Assembly: GCA_030744435.1 (NCBI GenBank)
Contig: JASLQO010000013.1
Span: 1-64,000 of the forward strand
Direction: 5' to 3'
From: JASLQO01 sp002327525
Lineage (GTDB): Bacteria > Pseudomonadota > Gammaproteobacteria > Pseudomonadales > Azotimanducaceae
DNA: 64,000 nucleotides
Shown: piece after piece, positions 26,727 through 36,331 of the stretch
Position numbering within the stretch: the first letter of the stretch is position 1
Layout: every line of letters begins with the position of its first letter
The notes under the pieces: generated by a model
Databases searched by the model: none
Told to the model about the DNA's origin: nothing
Seen by the model: only the letters and a program-made list of their open reading frames with translations
Position numbers and translations under genes: made by a program

Positions 26727-28457
26727 CTACCCGGAAGGCGTGGCCAGCCGGGCGAAACGCTTCTTCCGCCGGTAGGGAAAGACATCGGTGACGTGACCCT
26801 CGTGAATACCTTCCTGCAGACCTTTCCAGTACTCGGGATCGAACAGTTCGCCGTGCATGTCAGTGAATAGTTTCTTGATGCTCGGCTTGCCGAACAGAAA
26901 ACGACGAAATTCCTCTGGAAACACGTCGTTTTTAGCAACCGAATACCAGGCTTCTGAAGACATCTCCTCTTCCAACGTACGCGGTTCAGGGATGGCGCGG
27001 AAGTTCACGTCGGACAGATAGGAGATTTCATCGTAGTCGTAGAAGACCACCCGTCCGTGACGCGTAACGCCGAAGTTTTTGAGTAGCATGTCGCCTGGAA
27101 AGATATTGGCGGCAGCCAGTTGCTTGATGGCGTTACCGTATTCGTCGAGGGCATTCTTGAGCAGTTCCTCGTCCGCGTCGGCAATGAATAGGTTGAGTGG
27201 TGTCATCAGCCGTTCTGTATAGAGATGCTTGATGATGATGGTGTTGCCGATGATGGAGATAGAGGAGGGCGCGACGCTTTCCAGCTCTGCAATCAGTTCC
27301 GGCATGAAACGTGCCAGTGGAAAGGCGAAGTTCTCGAACTCCTGGGTATCGGCCATGCGCCCGACGCGGTCATGCTTCTTCACGGTATAGTATTTTGCAC
27401 GCACCTCCCGTGCCGTGATGTTCTTCTGAGGTGGAAACTGATCCTTGATCACTTTGAACACGGACTGGTAGGAAGGCAGCATGAACACCGCCATCACCGT
27501 GCCCTTGATGCCGGGTGCGATGTCGAACGGATCGTCGGAATCGGCGAGGTGCTGCACGAAACCGCGATAGAATTCGGTCTTGCCATGCTTGTGCAGGCCG
27601 ATGGATGCGTAGAGCTCTGAGCGCTTCTTGTTCGGCAGGAGCTGGTGTAGAAACTCGATGAGCCCATGGGGATGAGGTGTGCTCACCATGAAGTAGGCAC
27701 GGGTGAAGCTGAAAACGACTGACAGCTCATCCTCATCGCAGATCAAAGTATCCACGTAGGCTTTGCCGTTGGCGTCGAGGAGTACCGGCAGTACGATCGG
27801 CCAGGTCTGGTCTTTGTATGTGAGTGCCCCCACTGCGTAGGTGCCCTTGTTCCGGTAGAAGAGGGAGTTGAGCACACGAACGGATAGGTGGCGTGCCGAC
27901 TCGATCTCCGGTCGTGCTTCCGCCAGCGAGCGGAGAATGTTGCCGACGTCGCGATCGAGATTTCGCCAGGGCACATTCATGGCATGGTCCTGACAGATGC
28001 GTTTGATCATCCGCACAACACCATCGTGAGGATGGTAAGTGGTGAATATAGGCTGCTCAGGAGCCGGTGGAGGATCGTCGAAAGAGGCCGCCACGAACAT
28101 CTGTTCGTCGTCCACGGGTCCGCGGCTTGTGATATGCCGGTGCAGTGAGTTGTAGTAGGTTTCTGCCAGTTCGCGGTCGGACTCGGTGGCGATGAGCGCC
28201 CGGTATTTCATCTTGATATCCCGCCAGAAGGATGGCGAGAAGGTCGCAGGGGCGTAGCCGCGAACAGATACGACGAGACGGCGCATCGACGCATTGTATT
28301 GAGCCAGGCGCTGTGCCCCGGCGTCCTGAATGCCGAGCCAGTCGGCGTTCTCGAAACGGCGGCGTGCGGATTCGGTCAGGCTTTCGAAGTCGTTTCGGTA
28401 GGCACGAAAGTGGGCAAAGACATCCCTTGCTACTCGTTCAGCAGCGTCCATCAGCAT
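26727..28457 (-). CDS. aceK: Isocitrate dehydrogenase kinase/phosphatase
   Basis: A 576-residue full-length AceK. The regulatory N-terminal half is followed by the kinase-like C-terminal domain, with the ATP-binding region FKVIKDQFPPQKN and the catalytic/metal segment NIFPGDMLLKNFGVTRHGRVVFYDYDEI. AceK phosphorylates isocitrate dehydrogenase to divert isocitrate into the glyoxylate bypass during growth on acetate or fatty acids, matching the acyl-CoA genes in the window. ATG 28451 (MDAAERV) is an alternative start two codons in. No aceA or aceB is adjacent. A DUF72 remnant ends 10 bases upstream. Confidence 0.95.
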   Translation of the reverse strand: MLMDAAERVARDVFAHFRAYRNDFESLTESARRRFENADWLGIQDAGAQRLAQYNASMRRLVVSVRGYAPATFSPSFWRDIKMKYRALIATESDRELAETYYNSLHRHITSRGPVDDEQMFVAASFDDPPPAPEQPIFTTYHPHDGVVRMIKRICQDHAMNVPWRNLDRDVGNILRSLAEARPEIESARHLSVRVLNSLFYRNKGTYAVGALTYKDQTWPIVLPVLLDANGKAYVDTLICDEDELSVVFSFTRAYFMVSTPHPHGLIEFLHQLLPNKKRSELYASIGLHKHGKTEFYRGFVQHLADSDDPFDIAPGIKGTVMAVFMLPSYQSVFKVIKDQFPPQKNITAREVRAKYYTVKKHDRVGRMADTQEFENFAFPLARFMPELIAELESVAPSSISIIGNTIIIKHLYTERLMTPLNLFIADADEELLKNALDEYGNAIKQLAAANIFPGDMLLKNFGVTRHGRVVFYDYDEISYLSDVNFRAIPEPRTLEEEMSSEAWYSVAKNDVFPEEFRRFLFGKPSIKKLFTDMHGELFDPEYWKGLQEGIHEGHVTDVFPYRRKKRFARLATPSG

Positions 28458-28466
28458 GCGACCCCG

Positions 28467-28878
28467 CTAACCCGTTCGTTTTGCCGTGGTGCGGCGAGGA
28501 CTCGGCGGCGCACGCCTGGGAGCGAGACGCTTGCCGAGCGCCACGAACCGTGCCGCCATCCCGGATCCGGTGGCGTCTTGCTCGTGTTTGAAACAGGTAA
28601 ATACGTTGATGTGACGGTGTCGTAAGCGCGACGGATCCACTCGTTGAGATCGCTTCGAGTGTAATCACTGCGTCGTAGACGTAAATAGATGAACTCGGCG
28701 CTATCCGGGTTGCTGGGAAGCGCGAGCCTGCTGTCGCCGGACGCGCACACCGCGATGCCATGGCGCGCCAGCAGGGCGAATAGGCGGACAGCATATCCTC
28801 GGGGCGTGTGTGCGCAGGATAGAAACTGTCGCGCCACTCCTTGTCGCTGTAGCCGCTTGTTCCGGCGAGAAACCGCAT
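28467..28878 (-). pseudogene. DUF72 protein, internal deletion and frameshifts
   Basis: The start MRFLAGTSGYSDKEWRDSFYP is a canonical DUF72 N-terminus, running to about residue 33. The central ~100 residues are missing. C-terminal blocks then appear in other frames: IAVCASGDSRLALPS...YLRLRRSDYTRSDL, and finally NVFTCFKHEQDATGSGMAARFVALGKRLAP ending at a TAG (28467-28469). At least one large deletion and two frame changes are needed. DUF72 function is unknown in any case. It is the first of three adjacent broken genes on this strand. Confidence 0.8.
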
Positions 28879-28932
28879 ATGTGCCTCCCATCGCGGGTGG
28901 ACGAATAACCTTAGATGAGAGCCTAGCTGTTC

Positions 28933-29557
28933 TCAAGATTGACGCAGTAGCGGGACAGGCTCGCGATCCCGCCTGCCACCGAGGGTGGCAAGGGCGGTCA
29001 CCGCACCGGTGACCGCATAGAACATGTCCCATTGCATATCCCAGACATCGCGCTGCGTGCCGAGGAAGGATTCGGTCGCACCACCGGCGATGGGTGCCGT
29101 CCACCATTCCAGAGCCTCGTAGGTGGCCGAAATGGAGAGGTATACACAAGCCACCAGAAAGAACAGCCACTTCTCGCGTGTCAGCGGTGATCGGCGGATG
29201 AGGATCTCGCGGGCAATGATGACGGGTACGAAGCCCCACAGAAAATGGCCGATTCTGTCGTAGTGGTTTCGCGAGAAGTCGAACAGATCCTGCAACCAGA
29301 AGCCAACGGGAACCTCTGCGTATGTGTAGTGTCCGCCGACCATGAGCACCACACCATGCAGGAACAGCAAGCGGTATGCGAGAGCAGTGAGCGGAAAGGC
29401 GGCGTAGGGCGTAGGTGAAGTAGAGGATCGACAGGGCCATCACCACCGGGGCGACTTCCAGAATCCAGGTAGGGCGGTCGTGCGGCTGGATACGGGACCA
29501 GAGGAGTACGATAAAGATGAGGGCGACGAGTGTTAGCCTTTCGCTGGATGTGTTCAT
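28933..29557 (-). pseudogene. DUF2238 membrane protein, frameshifted
   Basis: Two frames join into a DUF2238 inner-membrane protein. The N-terminal part (ATG 29557) gives LVALIFIVLLWSRIQPHDRPTWILE. Near 29402 the frame changes to AAFPLTALAYRLLFLHGVVLM, GGHYTYAEVPVGFWL, NHYDRIGHFLWGFVP, YEALEWWTAP and FLGTQRDVWDMQWDMF. The junction contains a partial duplication of CTACGC, so slippage probably added bases. About 205 residues would be restored. The only visible damage is this one shift; a base-call error there would be the alternative. Confidence 0.75.
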
Positions 29558-29559
29558 GG

Positions 29560-30218
29560 GCGGCGATGATGCCAACCTCGACCGTGTTCGGTTCGACAAT
29601 GCAGCCCGTTGGGAATATGCCGATCGCCTGGATGAACATCTCCACGAGTGAGGCGTTGAAACGGATTCCCTTCAGATCGGCGAGGTCCTGCGAAGCCTCG
29701 AAGGAGGCGCGCGCGTTTGCGTACGATCGCTAGGTGCATCGCGTCGTAGCTGTACTTCTTCTTCTCACGCATGCGCAGCAGTGCGGCAACGGCCTTGTGG
29801 TTTTCGATGATGCTATCGATGAGCGGTGTGATGATCTGTTCCATGGCCTTAAGGTCGACGTGGCGATTGTCGCGAATCTGGGTGAAGACCTTCTTCACGG
29901 CCCGGGCAGATCCCTTGAGACCCTGGTCTGCACGCCGCATGTCCACCTTCATCTCGGCAGGCGAGGTGGACCTGACTGGAGCGTGGCGACCGGGCCGGTG
30001 ACGATGCGGCTCACAGAAGGGCGGGGATCGACGTAAACGTACTGACAATGTCCGGCGACGTATTCGATGTCTTCGCGGGTCTGAACGCAGATACCCCCAA
30101 CGGCGAACGGAGGTTCGAGCCACGGACGATCTATCGAGGCGAAGTACATACCGCACCGCAGTGCTTCTACAGGCACTTCCGTTAGCTGGCGGAGAGTTGT
30201 GCTGGCTTCCATTCCCAC
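29560..30218 (-). pseudogene. HD-GYP phosphodiesterase remnant lacking HD core
   Basis: The N-terminal DUF3391 domain reads EVPVEALRCGMYFASIDRPWLEPPF...CQYVYVDPRP. A frameshift near 29980 leads into the linker EMKVDMRRADQGLKGSARAVKKVF and LLRMREKKKYSYDAMH. The catalytic HD and GYP segments that should follow are deleted. The C-terminal block FNASLVEMFIQAIGIFPTGCIVEPNTVEVGII appears in another frame. Intact relatives hydrolyse cyclic di-GMP. With the HD core gone, no activity is possible. The 3' end runs into the DUF2238 start. Nothing was recognised in the ~230 bases upstream (30219-30446). Confidence 0.8.
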
Positions 30219-30446
30219 TCCAATGCGTAACCGTCCATTGCGGACGAAAGAAAGACTGATGCTTGCTGTCCGCGCTGCATGGCAGACCGCTTGCTACGTG
30301 CAGAACGTGATGAACGGCACGGGTGGAGTGTGATGGTACCCGCGCGGGCGGGCGGGTCTGGTGCAGGCGATTGAATACGCCGCCGCAGATTCTGAAATCA
30401 AACCGGGTGTTGCGTAAAACGAAAAGAAAGCTGATCTTATCGGTGG

Positions 30447-30797
30447 CTATCGCTCGTCATGGTGTCGCCTTGACTGCCATCGCGCTTCGTGTGTGTCCGC
30501 GATGCGCTTGCGAAAGCGCTGTAGGTAGATGAATCCCGCCCCCGCCAGAAAGGCGCTACCGAGAATGGGATAGGCCATGGCCTCGATCCAGTTACCGCCG
30601 CCGTCGGAGTGGATCAGGGCGAGCAGGCCGGCGCCAACACAGACGGCGGTGAGATTGCGAATGGTCAACCAGGTACCGAGGCCCATGGCGATGGGCACTA
30701 CGAGGTCTCGTAGCAAAACTGCATCCACGTTGCGGTAGATGAGCATGCACACCAGGATGATCGCGACGCCCGAGATGCGCAGCACCAGGGTGCTCAT
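30447..30797 (-). CDS. Small membrane protein, three to four helices
   Basis: A 116-residue protein with three or four hydrophobic segments (VLRISGVAIILVCMLIY, LVVPIAMGLGTWL, LTAVCVGAGLLALI, ILGSAFLAGAGFIYL) and a basic, soluble C-terminus rich in His and Arg. Its ATG overlaps the SDR stop as TGATG, so it is translated with that gene. GTG 30800 is an alternative start. No family recognised; location is the inner membrane. Confidence 0.65.
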   Translation of the reverse strand: MSTLVLRISGVAIILVCMLIYRNVDAVLLRDLVVPIAMGLGTWLTIRNLTAVCVGAGLLALIHSDGGGNWIEAMAYPILGSAFLAGAGFIYLQRFRKRIADTHEARWQSRRHHDER

Positions 30798-31567
30798 CAC
30801 GCGACGATGCCGAGTGCTCCGCCGTCCACACGTACGTTCTGGCCGTGAATGGCTCCGGCCAGGGGTGAGGTGAGAAAGGCCACGAGATCGGCTACTTCCT
30901 CGCGTCGTGCAATGCGGCGGATGGGTATTTCGGCCGCGATGTGCGGCTCCACTTCCTCCCAGGTGTCTCCCCAGCCCTTACGCCGTCCGCGCTCGAGGTA
31001 GGCATCGCGCACTTCCGGGGTGAGGATCAGTCCCGGCGAGACCAGATTGACCGTGATACCGGTACCAGCCACTTCCTTGGCGAGAGATGTGGTCATCGTG
31101 GCGAGCGCTCCCTTTGAGGCGTAGTAGTGCGGCATGCGCGCTGCGGGACTGGTGGAGCCGACGGTGCCGAGGTTGACGATGCGGCCCCAGCCGGCGGTCG
31201 TCATTCCGGGCACCATGGCCGTGGCCATGCGCTGTGCTGACAGAACGTTGGTCTGATAGGCGTCTATCCAATCCTCCTCTGTCGTGCTGCTCCACGACCC
31301 GGCGGCGGCGCTGCCATAGTTGTTGACCAGAATGTCCACCGCGCCGGTCGCTGAGCGCACGGCCGCGGCACCAGCCTGCGTGCGGATATCGCCGGTCACC
31401 GGCGTGCCCGCCCCGATCTCATCGACGGATGTTTCTGCCTGGCCCGGCTCAAGTCCATGGACGAACACGGATACACCTTCTCTCGCGAGGTGTGCCGCGA
31501 TGATCTGGCCGGTACCGCGTGAGCTGCCGGTGACGAGCGCGGTCTTGTTCTCGAGCATCAGGTCCAT
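30797..31567 (-). CDS. Short-chain dehydrogenase/reductase
   Basis: A 256-residue classical SDR. The cofactor motif is TGSSRGTG (residues 13-20), the structural NNAG position reads NNYG (82-85), and the catalytic YxxxK is Y149-K152 in HYYASKGA. The C-terminus GQNVRVDGG is canonical. It oxidises or reduces an unidentified alcohol or ketone with NAD(P). Tyr in place of Ala in NNAG is uncommon but not disabling. It is followed, in translational overlap, by a small membrane protein. Confidence 0.88.
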   Translation of the reverse strand: MDLMLENKTALVTGSSRGTGQIIAAHLAREGVSVFVHGLEPGQAETSVDEIGAGTPVTGDIRTQAGAAAVRSATGAVDILVNNYGSAAAGSWSSTTEEDWIDAYQTNVLSAQRMATAMVPGMTTAGWGRIVNLGTVGSTSPAARMPHYYASKGALATMTTSLAKEVAGTGITVNLVSPGLILTPEVRDAYLERGRRKGWGDTWEEVEPHIAAEIPIRRIARREEVADLVAFLTSPLAGAIHGQNVRVDGGALGIVA

Positions 31568-31608
31568 GGGGCGGGGACTATAACACCGGTGCTCGTATAC
31601 TCCGTGCC

Positions 31609-32396
31609 ATGGACTGGGCGGCGTTTCTGGGATTTCTGGCGTGCGTGGACGTGGGTTGCTAGGTGCAATCCGCTACGGATTTCGCCATGGGCATGATCAT
31701 CATCGCGATCGCGGGAGGAAGCCGTCTGGTCGACATACCGGTGTAGAGCGCCGCGGTCAGTCTGCTGTCGCTGGCGAATGTGATGCTGTCCCTGCGTGGC
31801 AACCTCCACCATGCGCGGCGCGATTTATTCGGCTGGCTCTCCGTTGGCCAGATCCCGGCTATTGGATTCGGTGTGTGGCTGATGCTGAGCCTTTATGAAC
31901 GCGCGCTGTGGATCCTGGAGTTGCTGCTTGGTGTATTCATCGCGCTCGGCAGCCTGTCCATGATGCTCAGGCCCGAACCTCTGGCGCGCGTATCCCGGCC
32001 GGCGGCTGCGCTTGGCACGGGTATCTGCGGCGGTGTCGTGGGGGATCTGTTTGCGGCATCGGGACCGGTGATGGGCTGGTTCAACTACCGTCAGCCCATC
32101 AGTCTGGCGGAGATCTGGGCGACCCTGTTCAGCTGCTTCGCGTTGACGACATCAGTGCGTACGCTCTACGTAGGCTTCGACGGCGGCCTGATCGCGCAGG
32201 TGCGGCCCTATGCGGGTGCCGGCCTATCGCTGGTGGCGCTGATCACCATGGCTGTGCGCACTTTTCCCCCGACGCGGACGAGGTGCTCATGAAACGCCTC
32301 GCTTTCGGTCTGCTGCTGACGATGGGTGTGCGGAGTATTGTTGGTTCGCTGCTCTCCGGACCACTAGTGACCACCGGCCCCGGCGGCACTCTCTGA
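31609..32396 (+). pseudogene. TauE/SafE (TSUP) permease, two ambers and a frameshift
   Basis: From ATG 31609 the frame reads MDWAAFLGFLACVDVGC, then TAG (31660), VQSATDFAMGMIIIAIAGGSRLVDIPV, TAG (31744), and then a long intact stretch with TSUP-like helices including LGTGICGGVVGDLFAASGPVMGWF. Near 32265, in a T4C5 run, the frame shifts; the other frame gives SPDADEVLMKRLAFGLLLTMGVRS, the expected last helix, to TGA 32394-32396. Relatives export sulfite, sulfonates or related anions. Three lesions make function implausible. Its 3' end overlaps the opposed S9 peptidase gene by 33 bases. Confidence 0.8.
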
Positions 32397-34367
32397 ATTG
32401 GCGCCGATGTGCTGGTCGAGAAACGCCAACAGTTCGCGGAAGAACTCAACACGATTTTCTTCCTTGAAAAAGCCGTGCCCCTCGTTCTTCTTTACCATGT
32501 ACTCGTGTGCGATGCCGCGCTCATCGAGAGCCTTTTTGAGAACCTCGGCGTTCTCCACGGGCACTCGTGCATCCTCATCGCCGTGCACAATGAACAGTGG
32601 CGTCTTGAGGCGGTCGATGTAGGTCAGCGGTGATGCATTTGCGCGGTCTTGCGACGTGGGCCCGATCACCTTGTTGATGTATTTCTCGCCCCATACAGTG
32701 AACTGTGCGAAATCGGATTTCTCGTACTGGATGTCCATGTCGTACACACCTGCCGCGGGCACTGAGCAGGCATAGAGGTCCGGCTCTTTGACGACACTCA
32801 TGAGCGATGCGTAGCCACCATAACTCCAACCATAGATGCACACGCGCTCGGGATCCGCGATGCCTTCGGAGACAGCCCACCGCACGGCATCGGTGAGGTC
32901 GTTCTGCATGGTCGTCGGCCACTTCCCGAATCCGAGGCTCTCGAAGTGGGGCCCATACCCGCCTGAGCCCCGGTAGTTGAGCTGCAACACCGCGTAACCG
33001 TGCGTGGCCAGTATCTGGACATACGGGTTGTAGCCCCAGTAATCCCTCGGACCATGGGGGCCTCCATGTGGGTGCACCACCAGAGGCACTTTGTCGCCCT
33101 TGCGCGTGGGTGGCGGCATGGTCAGATAGCCGCGCAAGAGCAGGCCGTCGCGTGCAGTGACCTGAATTGGCCGCATCTCGCCAAGCAGACCGTCGTCGAT
33201 CCAGGGCTGAGCATCGAACAGTAGCTGCACCTGGCGCGCCTTGCGGTCGAACAGATAGTACTCAGTGGTGGAATTGTCATCCCGTAGGCCGATGATGACG
33301 TATGCATTTCCCTTCGACGCCCCCACGACACTGGCGAATCGCCCTGGAAAGGCGTCTTCAAGCTGAGCCAGCAGTTTTGCGTGCGGGTGATCGGCATCGA
33401 GTGTGATCAGCTTCGGGTAATCAGGATCCACACGCACGGCCCAGAGATTCTGGTCGTCGTCCAACACTGGCAAGGCGTCGGCCACCGGATTCTGATAAAC
33501 CGGCTCGAGCTTGCGTGTCTCGAGGTCCAGGTGGAACAAGCCTTCCGCTCCGTCACCAATCGCGTGGCTTACCAGCACGTTGCCCGTGTCCTCGTCGACG
33601 GAGATCGGATTCAACGGATTGTCGCCATAGCTGGTGCGTGACAACTCGCTCCATTCACCACTCTTGAGATCGCGCACGTGCACCACGGATTCGAATTCAT
33701 CGGAGGTGGAAAACGCGAACCGGATGTTGCCCTCCTTGTCCGCCATCATCGCCGCGTCAAACGTTGGCGCGCGCACGCGCCGGGTAAGGCGGCCCGAGTA
33801 GATGTTCATCTTGGCCGCTTCCACCGCGCGCTGGTCGTGCGGCATGCTACCCTGGTATGCGCTCACTCCCCACGATCTGATCTGGATGAGCACGTTTTTG
33901 GCGTCATCGGGCAGGGAGTGGATCACCTGGCCGGAGGCGTATTGACGGTTAGTTTGTTTGGTATAGGAGGGTACATCATCGGCACCGGCGCGATAGCCAA
34001 ACAGGTGTTTGCTGCGACCTCCGTCTGCGTCCATGCCAAACAGTTCACCGGAAGGCCGTAGTTGTTCCCATCGCCCGAAGTCTCTGGTCACCGAGCCGAT
34101 GACGCGATCGTCGCTCACCCAGTCGAAGTCGAGTACCTGGTTGCGGCCGGGAAAACTCATCACGCCGCTCAGCTTGAGATCGGGGAAGGTGAGGATTGCG
34201 AGCGCGCGCTTGTCTTCCACGAGCCGCAACACGCCGAGGTAGTCGCCCTTGGGTGAAATCTTTACGTTCAGCACGTCGGGTGCGCGGGCGAAATCCTCGG
34301 GCGCGATGCCTGCCATGAGTTGTGTGGGGGCTGCGATGAGTACGATCTGGAGGAACCTCGTCAGCAT
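32364..34367 (-). CDS. Exported S9 prolyl-oligopeptidase family peptidase
   Basis: A 667-residue peptidase with a signal peptide (MLTRFLQIVLIAAPTQLMAG), an N-terminal beta-propeller (about 30-400) and a C-terminal alpha/beta-hydrolase domain. The catalytic serine is in YGWSYGGYAS, the aspartate in HGDEDARVP and the histidine in NEGHGF. It cleaves oligopeptides, probably in the periplasm (acylaminoacyl or dipeptidyl type). The longer frame to 34463 adds an arginine-rich stretch unlike the family, so ATG 34367 is chosen. It converges with the dead TSUP gene. Confidence 0.9.
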   Translation of the reverse strand: MLTRFLQIVLIAAPTQLMAGIAPEDFARAPDVLNVKISPKGDYLGVLRLVEDKRALAILTFPDLKLSGVMSFPGRNQVLDFDWVSDDRVIGSVTRDFGRWEQLRPSGELFGMDADGGRSKHLFGYRAGADDVPSYTKQTNRQYASGQVIHSLPDDAKNVLIQIRSWGVSAYQGSMPHDQRAVEAAKMNIYSGRLTRRVRAPTFDAAMMADKEGNIRFAFSTSDEFESVVHVRDLKSGEWSELSRTSYGDNPLNPISVDEDTGNVLVSHAIGDGAEGLFHLDLETRKLEPVYQNPVADALPVLDDDQNLWAVRVDPDYPKLITLDADHPHAKLLAQLEDAFPGRFASVVGASKGNAYVIIGLRDDNSTTEYYLFDRKARQVQLLFDAQPWIDDGLLGEMRPIQVTARDGLLLRGYLTMPPPTRKGDKVPLVVHPHGGPHGPRDYWGYNPYVQILATHGYAVLQLNYRGSGGYGPHFESLGFGKWPTTMQNDLTDAVRWAVSEGIADPERVCIYGWSYGGYASLMSVVKEPDLYACSVPAAGVYDMDIQYEKSDFAQFTVWGEKYINKVIGPTSQDRANASPLTYIDRLKTPLFIVHGDEDARVPVENAEVLKKALDERGIAHEYMVKKNEGHGFFKEENRVEFFRELLAFLDQHIGANSESAAGAGGH

Positions 34368-34466
34368 ACACCTGGCTTTAGAAGTCACCGGGCAGCTCCT
34401 TTGCTTGTTGCCATGGCGCGCACGGTACCGCCGCCGGCACGCGCGTGCAATGCGTGCCATCACAGA

Positions 34467-34964
34467 TCAATCGATGGGCTTCTTGAGCCATACCACATCC
34501 CAGTAGCAGCCGAACTTTCGCTCCACTTCCCGCATGTAGGCAACCTACTCGAAGCCGAAACGGCGGTGCGGGGACAGCGAACCCTCGTTGGGCAACGCAA
34601 TGCCGCCGTAGATACGGTGAACTCCGCATTTGCGGGCCTCCTGAACAGCGCTTCGTAGAGAGCGGTGCAGTGCCCCTGACCCGTGTCATCGGGGCGCAGG
34701 TAGACACCGGTCTTCATCGACGTGGCATAGGGGGGGTTTGGCCGAAATCGTGTGCTGCAGGTATAGCCGACGACGCGGCTATCGATCTGGCCCACCATGC
34801 ATACCCAGCGCTCGCCGTCGAACTGGTCGAACCAGGGTGTGCGTTGTTCGAGTGTGAAAGGTTCCAGGTCGAACGTGACGTGACTTGTCACGACATAGTG
34901 GTTGTAGATGTCCAGCAGCGCCTCGTGATGACTCGACGAGGGGCGTCACGTCGAGATCGGCCAT
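34467..34964 (-). pseudogene. GNAT acetyltransferase (phosphinothricin-type), multiply broken
   Basis: Family blocks of a phosphinothricin-acetyltransferase-like GNAT occur in order but in different frames: EALLDIYNHYVVTSHVTFDLEPFTLEQR (frame change near 34915), VGYTCSTRF and VYLRPDDTGQGHCTALYEALF, then a shift near 34650 to EARKCGVHRIYGGIALPNEGSLSPHRRFGFE. A TAG (34545-34547) follows, then VAYMREVERKFGCYWDVVWLKK and a TGA. Two frameshifts and one amber stop. Intact relatives acetylate amino-compound herbicides or methionine analogues. Nothing was recognised between 34965 and 35228. Confidence 0.75.
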
Positions 34965-35228
34965 GGTCTAGTGGTTCGCCTGGTAAACAAAGTGACTTGA
35001 CCGTGTCCCACGGGCTCTGCGTCCAGGTACGTCCCGCAGGCAATGTCCAGATCTTGTCAAGGGGCGCAACAACGACACAGGGCCTGTGGGGCACGCCCAA
35101 AGGGGATCTCTGACCCGTTGCAATCCTACGTTGCAGCCCTTGCCGCTATGTCAATAGGGGCGGCAGACTTCGCCTCCTCTCGGAACACCTCGGTCATCCT
35201 CAAGTTCCCTCATTTACCAGGTGGCTCA

Positions 35229-36191
35229 CTAGCGCCGGGCTTTGTGGATCCTGGCCATCAAACCGAACAGCTCGGTTACGTCGGCGCGCTCGCCTCCACC
35301 GGCGAACTCACGAAACAGCGTCGCGACGTTGACGACGATGCGCTCGCCGTCGCCCCAACTGTCGTAGTCTGTCATGGAGATATCCATGGCGGCCTCATAA
35401 ATGGACATACCGGCCTCAAAGCGCTTGCGCGCCTCATCGCGTACGTACGCCAAATAGCCGCGCATCGCTTCTACACCACGCTTGTCGGTGATCGGTCCGT
35501 GTCCCGGCACAATGGTTTCCACGTCGAGCCCGAGCATGTAGTCACAGGCGTCGATCCAGTTCTGGATCGGACCAGCCCAGAGTATTGGGTGACCTTCAAT
35601 GAAGAGGATGTCGCCGGTGAAGATCAGCCGGTCGTCGGGTACGTACACCAGCACGTCTCCCTCGGTATGCGCGGGACCGACCTGTTCCAGGTGCACGGCT
35701 TTGTCGCCGAGCGTTATATCGAGCGCACCCTCGAAAGTGCGGGTGGGCAGCGTGTGGTGGATGTCGCGAAAGTCGAAGGCATCGAAGCAGTACTGAAAAA
35801 ACTCACCGACTTCTCCCATTTCGGGCGCCTGTTCCATCAGAGTCAGCATCATCGCCGGGTTCTCGCGGGAGAGTTCTTCGAGACAGGCGCGCGACGAGAT
35901 GATCTGCGCACCGGCGACCAACTCGTTGCCGTTGCAGTGATCGGCATTGGAGTGCGTGTTTACCAACAGATTGTATGTCCGGGTAGCTGTGGGCTCGGCG
36001 CCGCTCATGGCGTCGAGCATGTCTTGCGTCAGGGGCTTGTCGAACAGCGTGTCGACCACCAGCGATGCGTCACCGTCGACGATGAGCCCTGCGTTGCTCC
36101 AACCCCAACCGCCGTCCGGTTGGAGCCACGCGTAACCGCCGTTGCCGAGATCCTCTAGTCCCTTCTCGTATGGTCGCGTACCGAGGCTCAT
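35229..36191 (-). CDS. Metallo-beta-lactamase-fold metallohydrolase
   Basis: A 320-residue cytoplasmic MBL-fold protein. The zinc motif is HSNADH in LLVNTHSNADHCNGNEL, with later ligands in VGPAHTEGDVLVYVP, FTGDILFIEGHP and IVPGHGPI. ATG 36191 (MSLGTRPYEKG) is preferred; the frame stays open upstream but in low-complexity sequence. Substrate is unknown; the architecture resembles hydrolases for thioesters or lactones. It is divergent from the acyltransferase gene, sharing a 140-base promoter region. Confidence 0.82.
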   Translation of the reverse strand: MSLGTRPYEKGLEDLGNGGYAWLQPDGGWGWSNAGLIVDGDASLVVDTLFDKPLTQDMLDAMSGAEPTATRTYNLLVNTHSNADHCNGNELVAGAQIISSRACLEELSRENPAMMLTLMEQAPEMGEVGEFFQYCFDAFDFRDIHHTLPTRTFEGALDITLGDKAVHLEQVGPAHTEGDVLVYVPDDRLIFTGDILFIEGHPILWAGPIQNWIDACDYMLGLDVETIVPGHGPITDKRGVEAMRGYLAYVRDEARKRFEAGMSIYEAAMDISMTDYDSWGDGERIVVNVATLFREFAGGGERADVTELFGLMARIHKARR

Positions 36192-36331
36192 GTCCTTGCT
36201 CCCTGTCCAGCGTATCGGTTCGTTTGATGTTAGCAGGCCAGGCGAAGGCATGCTGCAATGCCCAGAGAGAGGAGACCCATGGTGGAATCCGCGGGGCTTG
36301 TGTTCCTGTGGCAAGGCCGTAAGGTGCGGGC

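Noticed and set aside
35043..36158. A 371-codon plus-strand frame opposite the metallohydrolase
   Set aside because: The zinc motifs are on the minus strand; the plus-strand translation is without family features.
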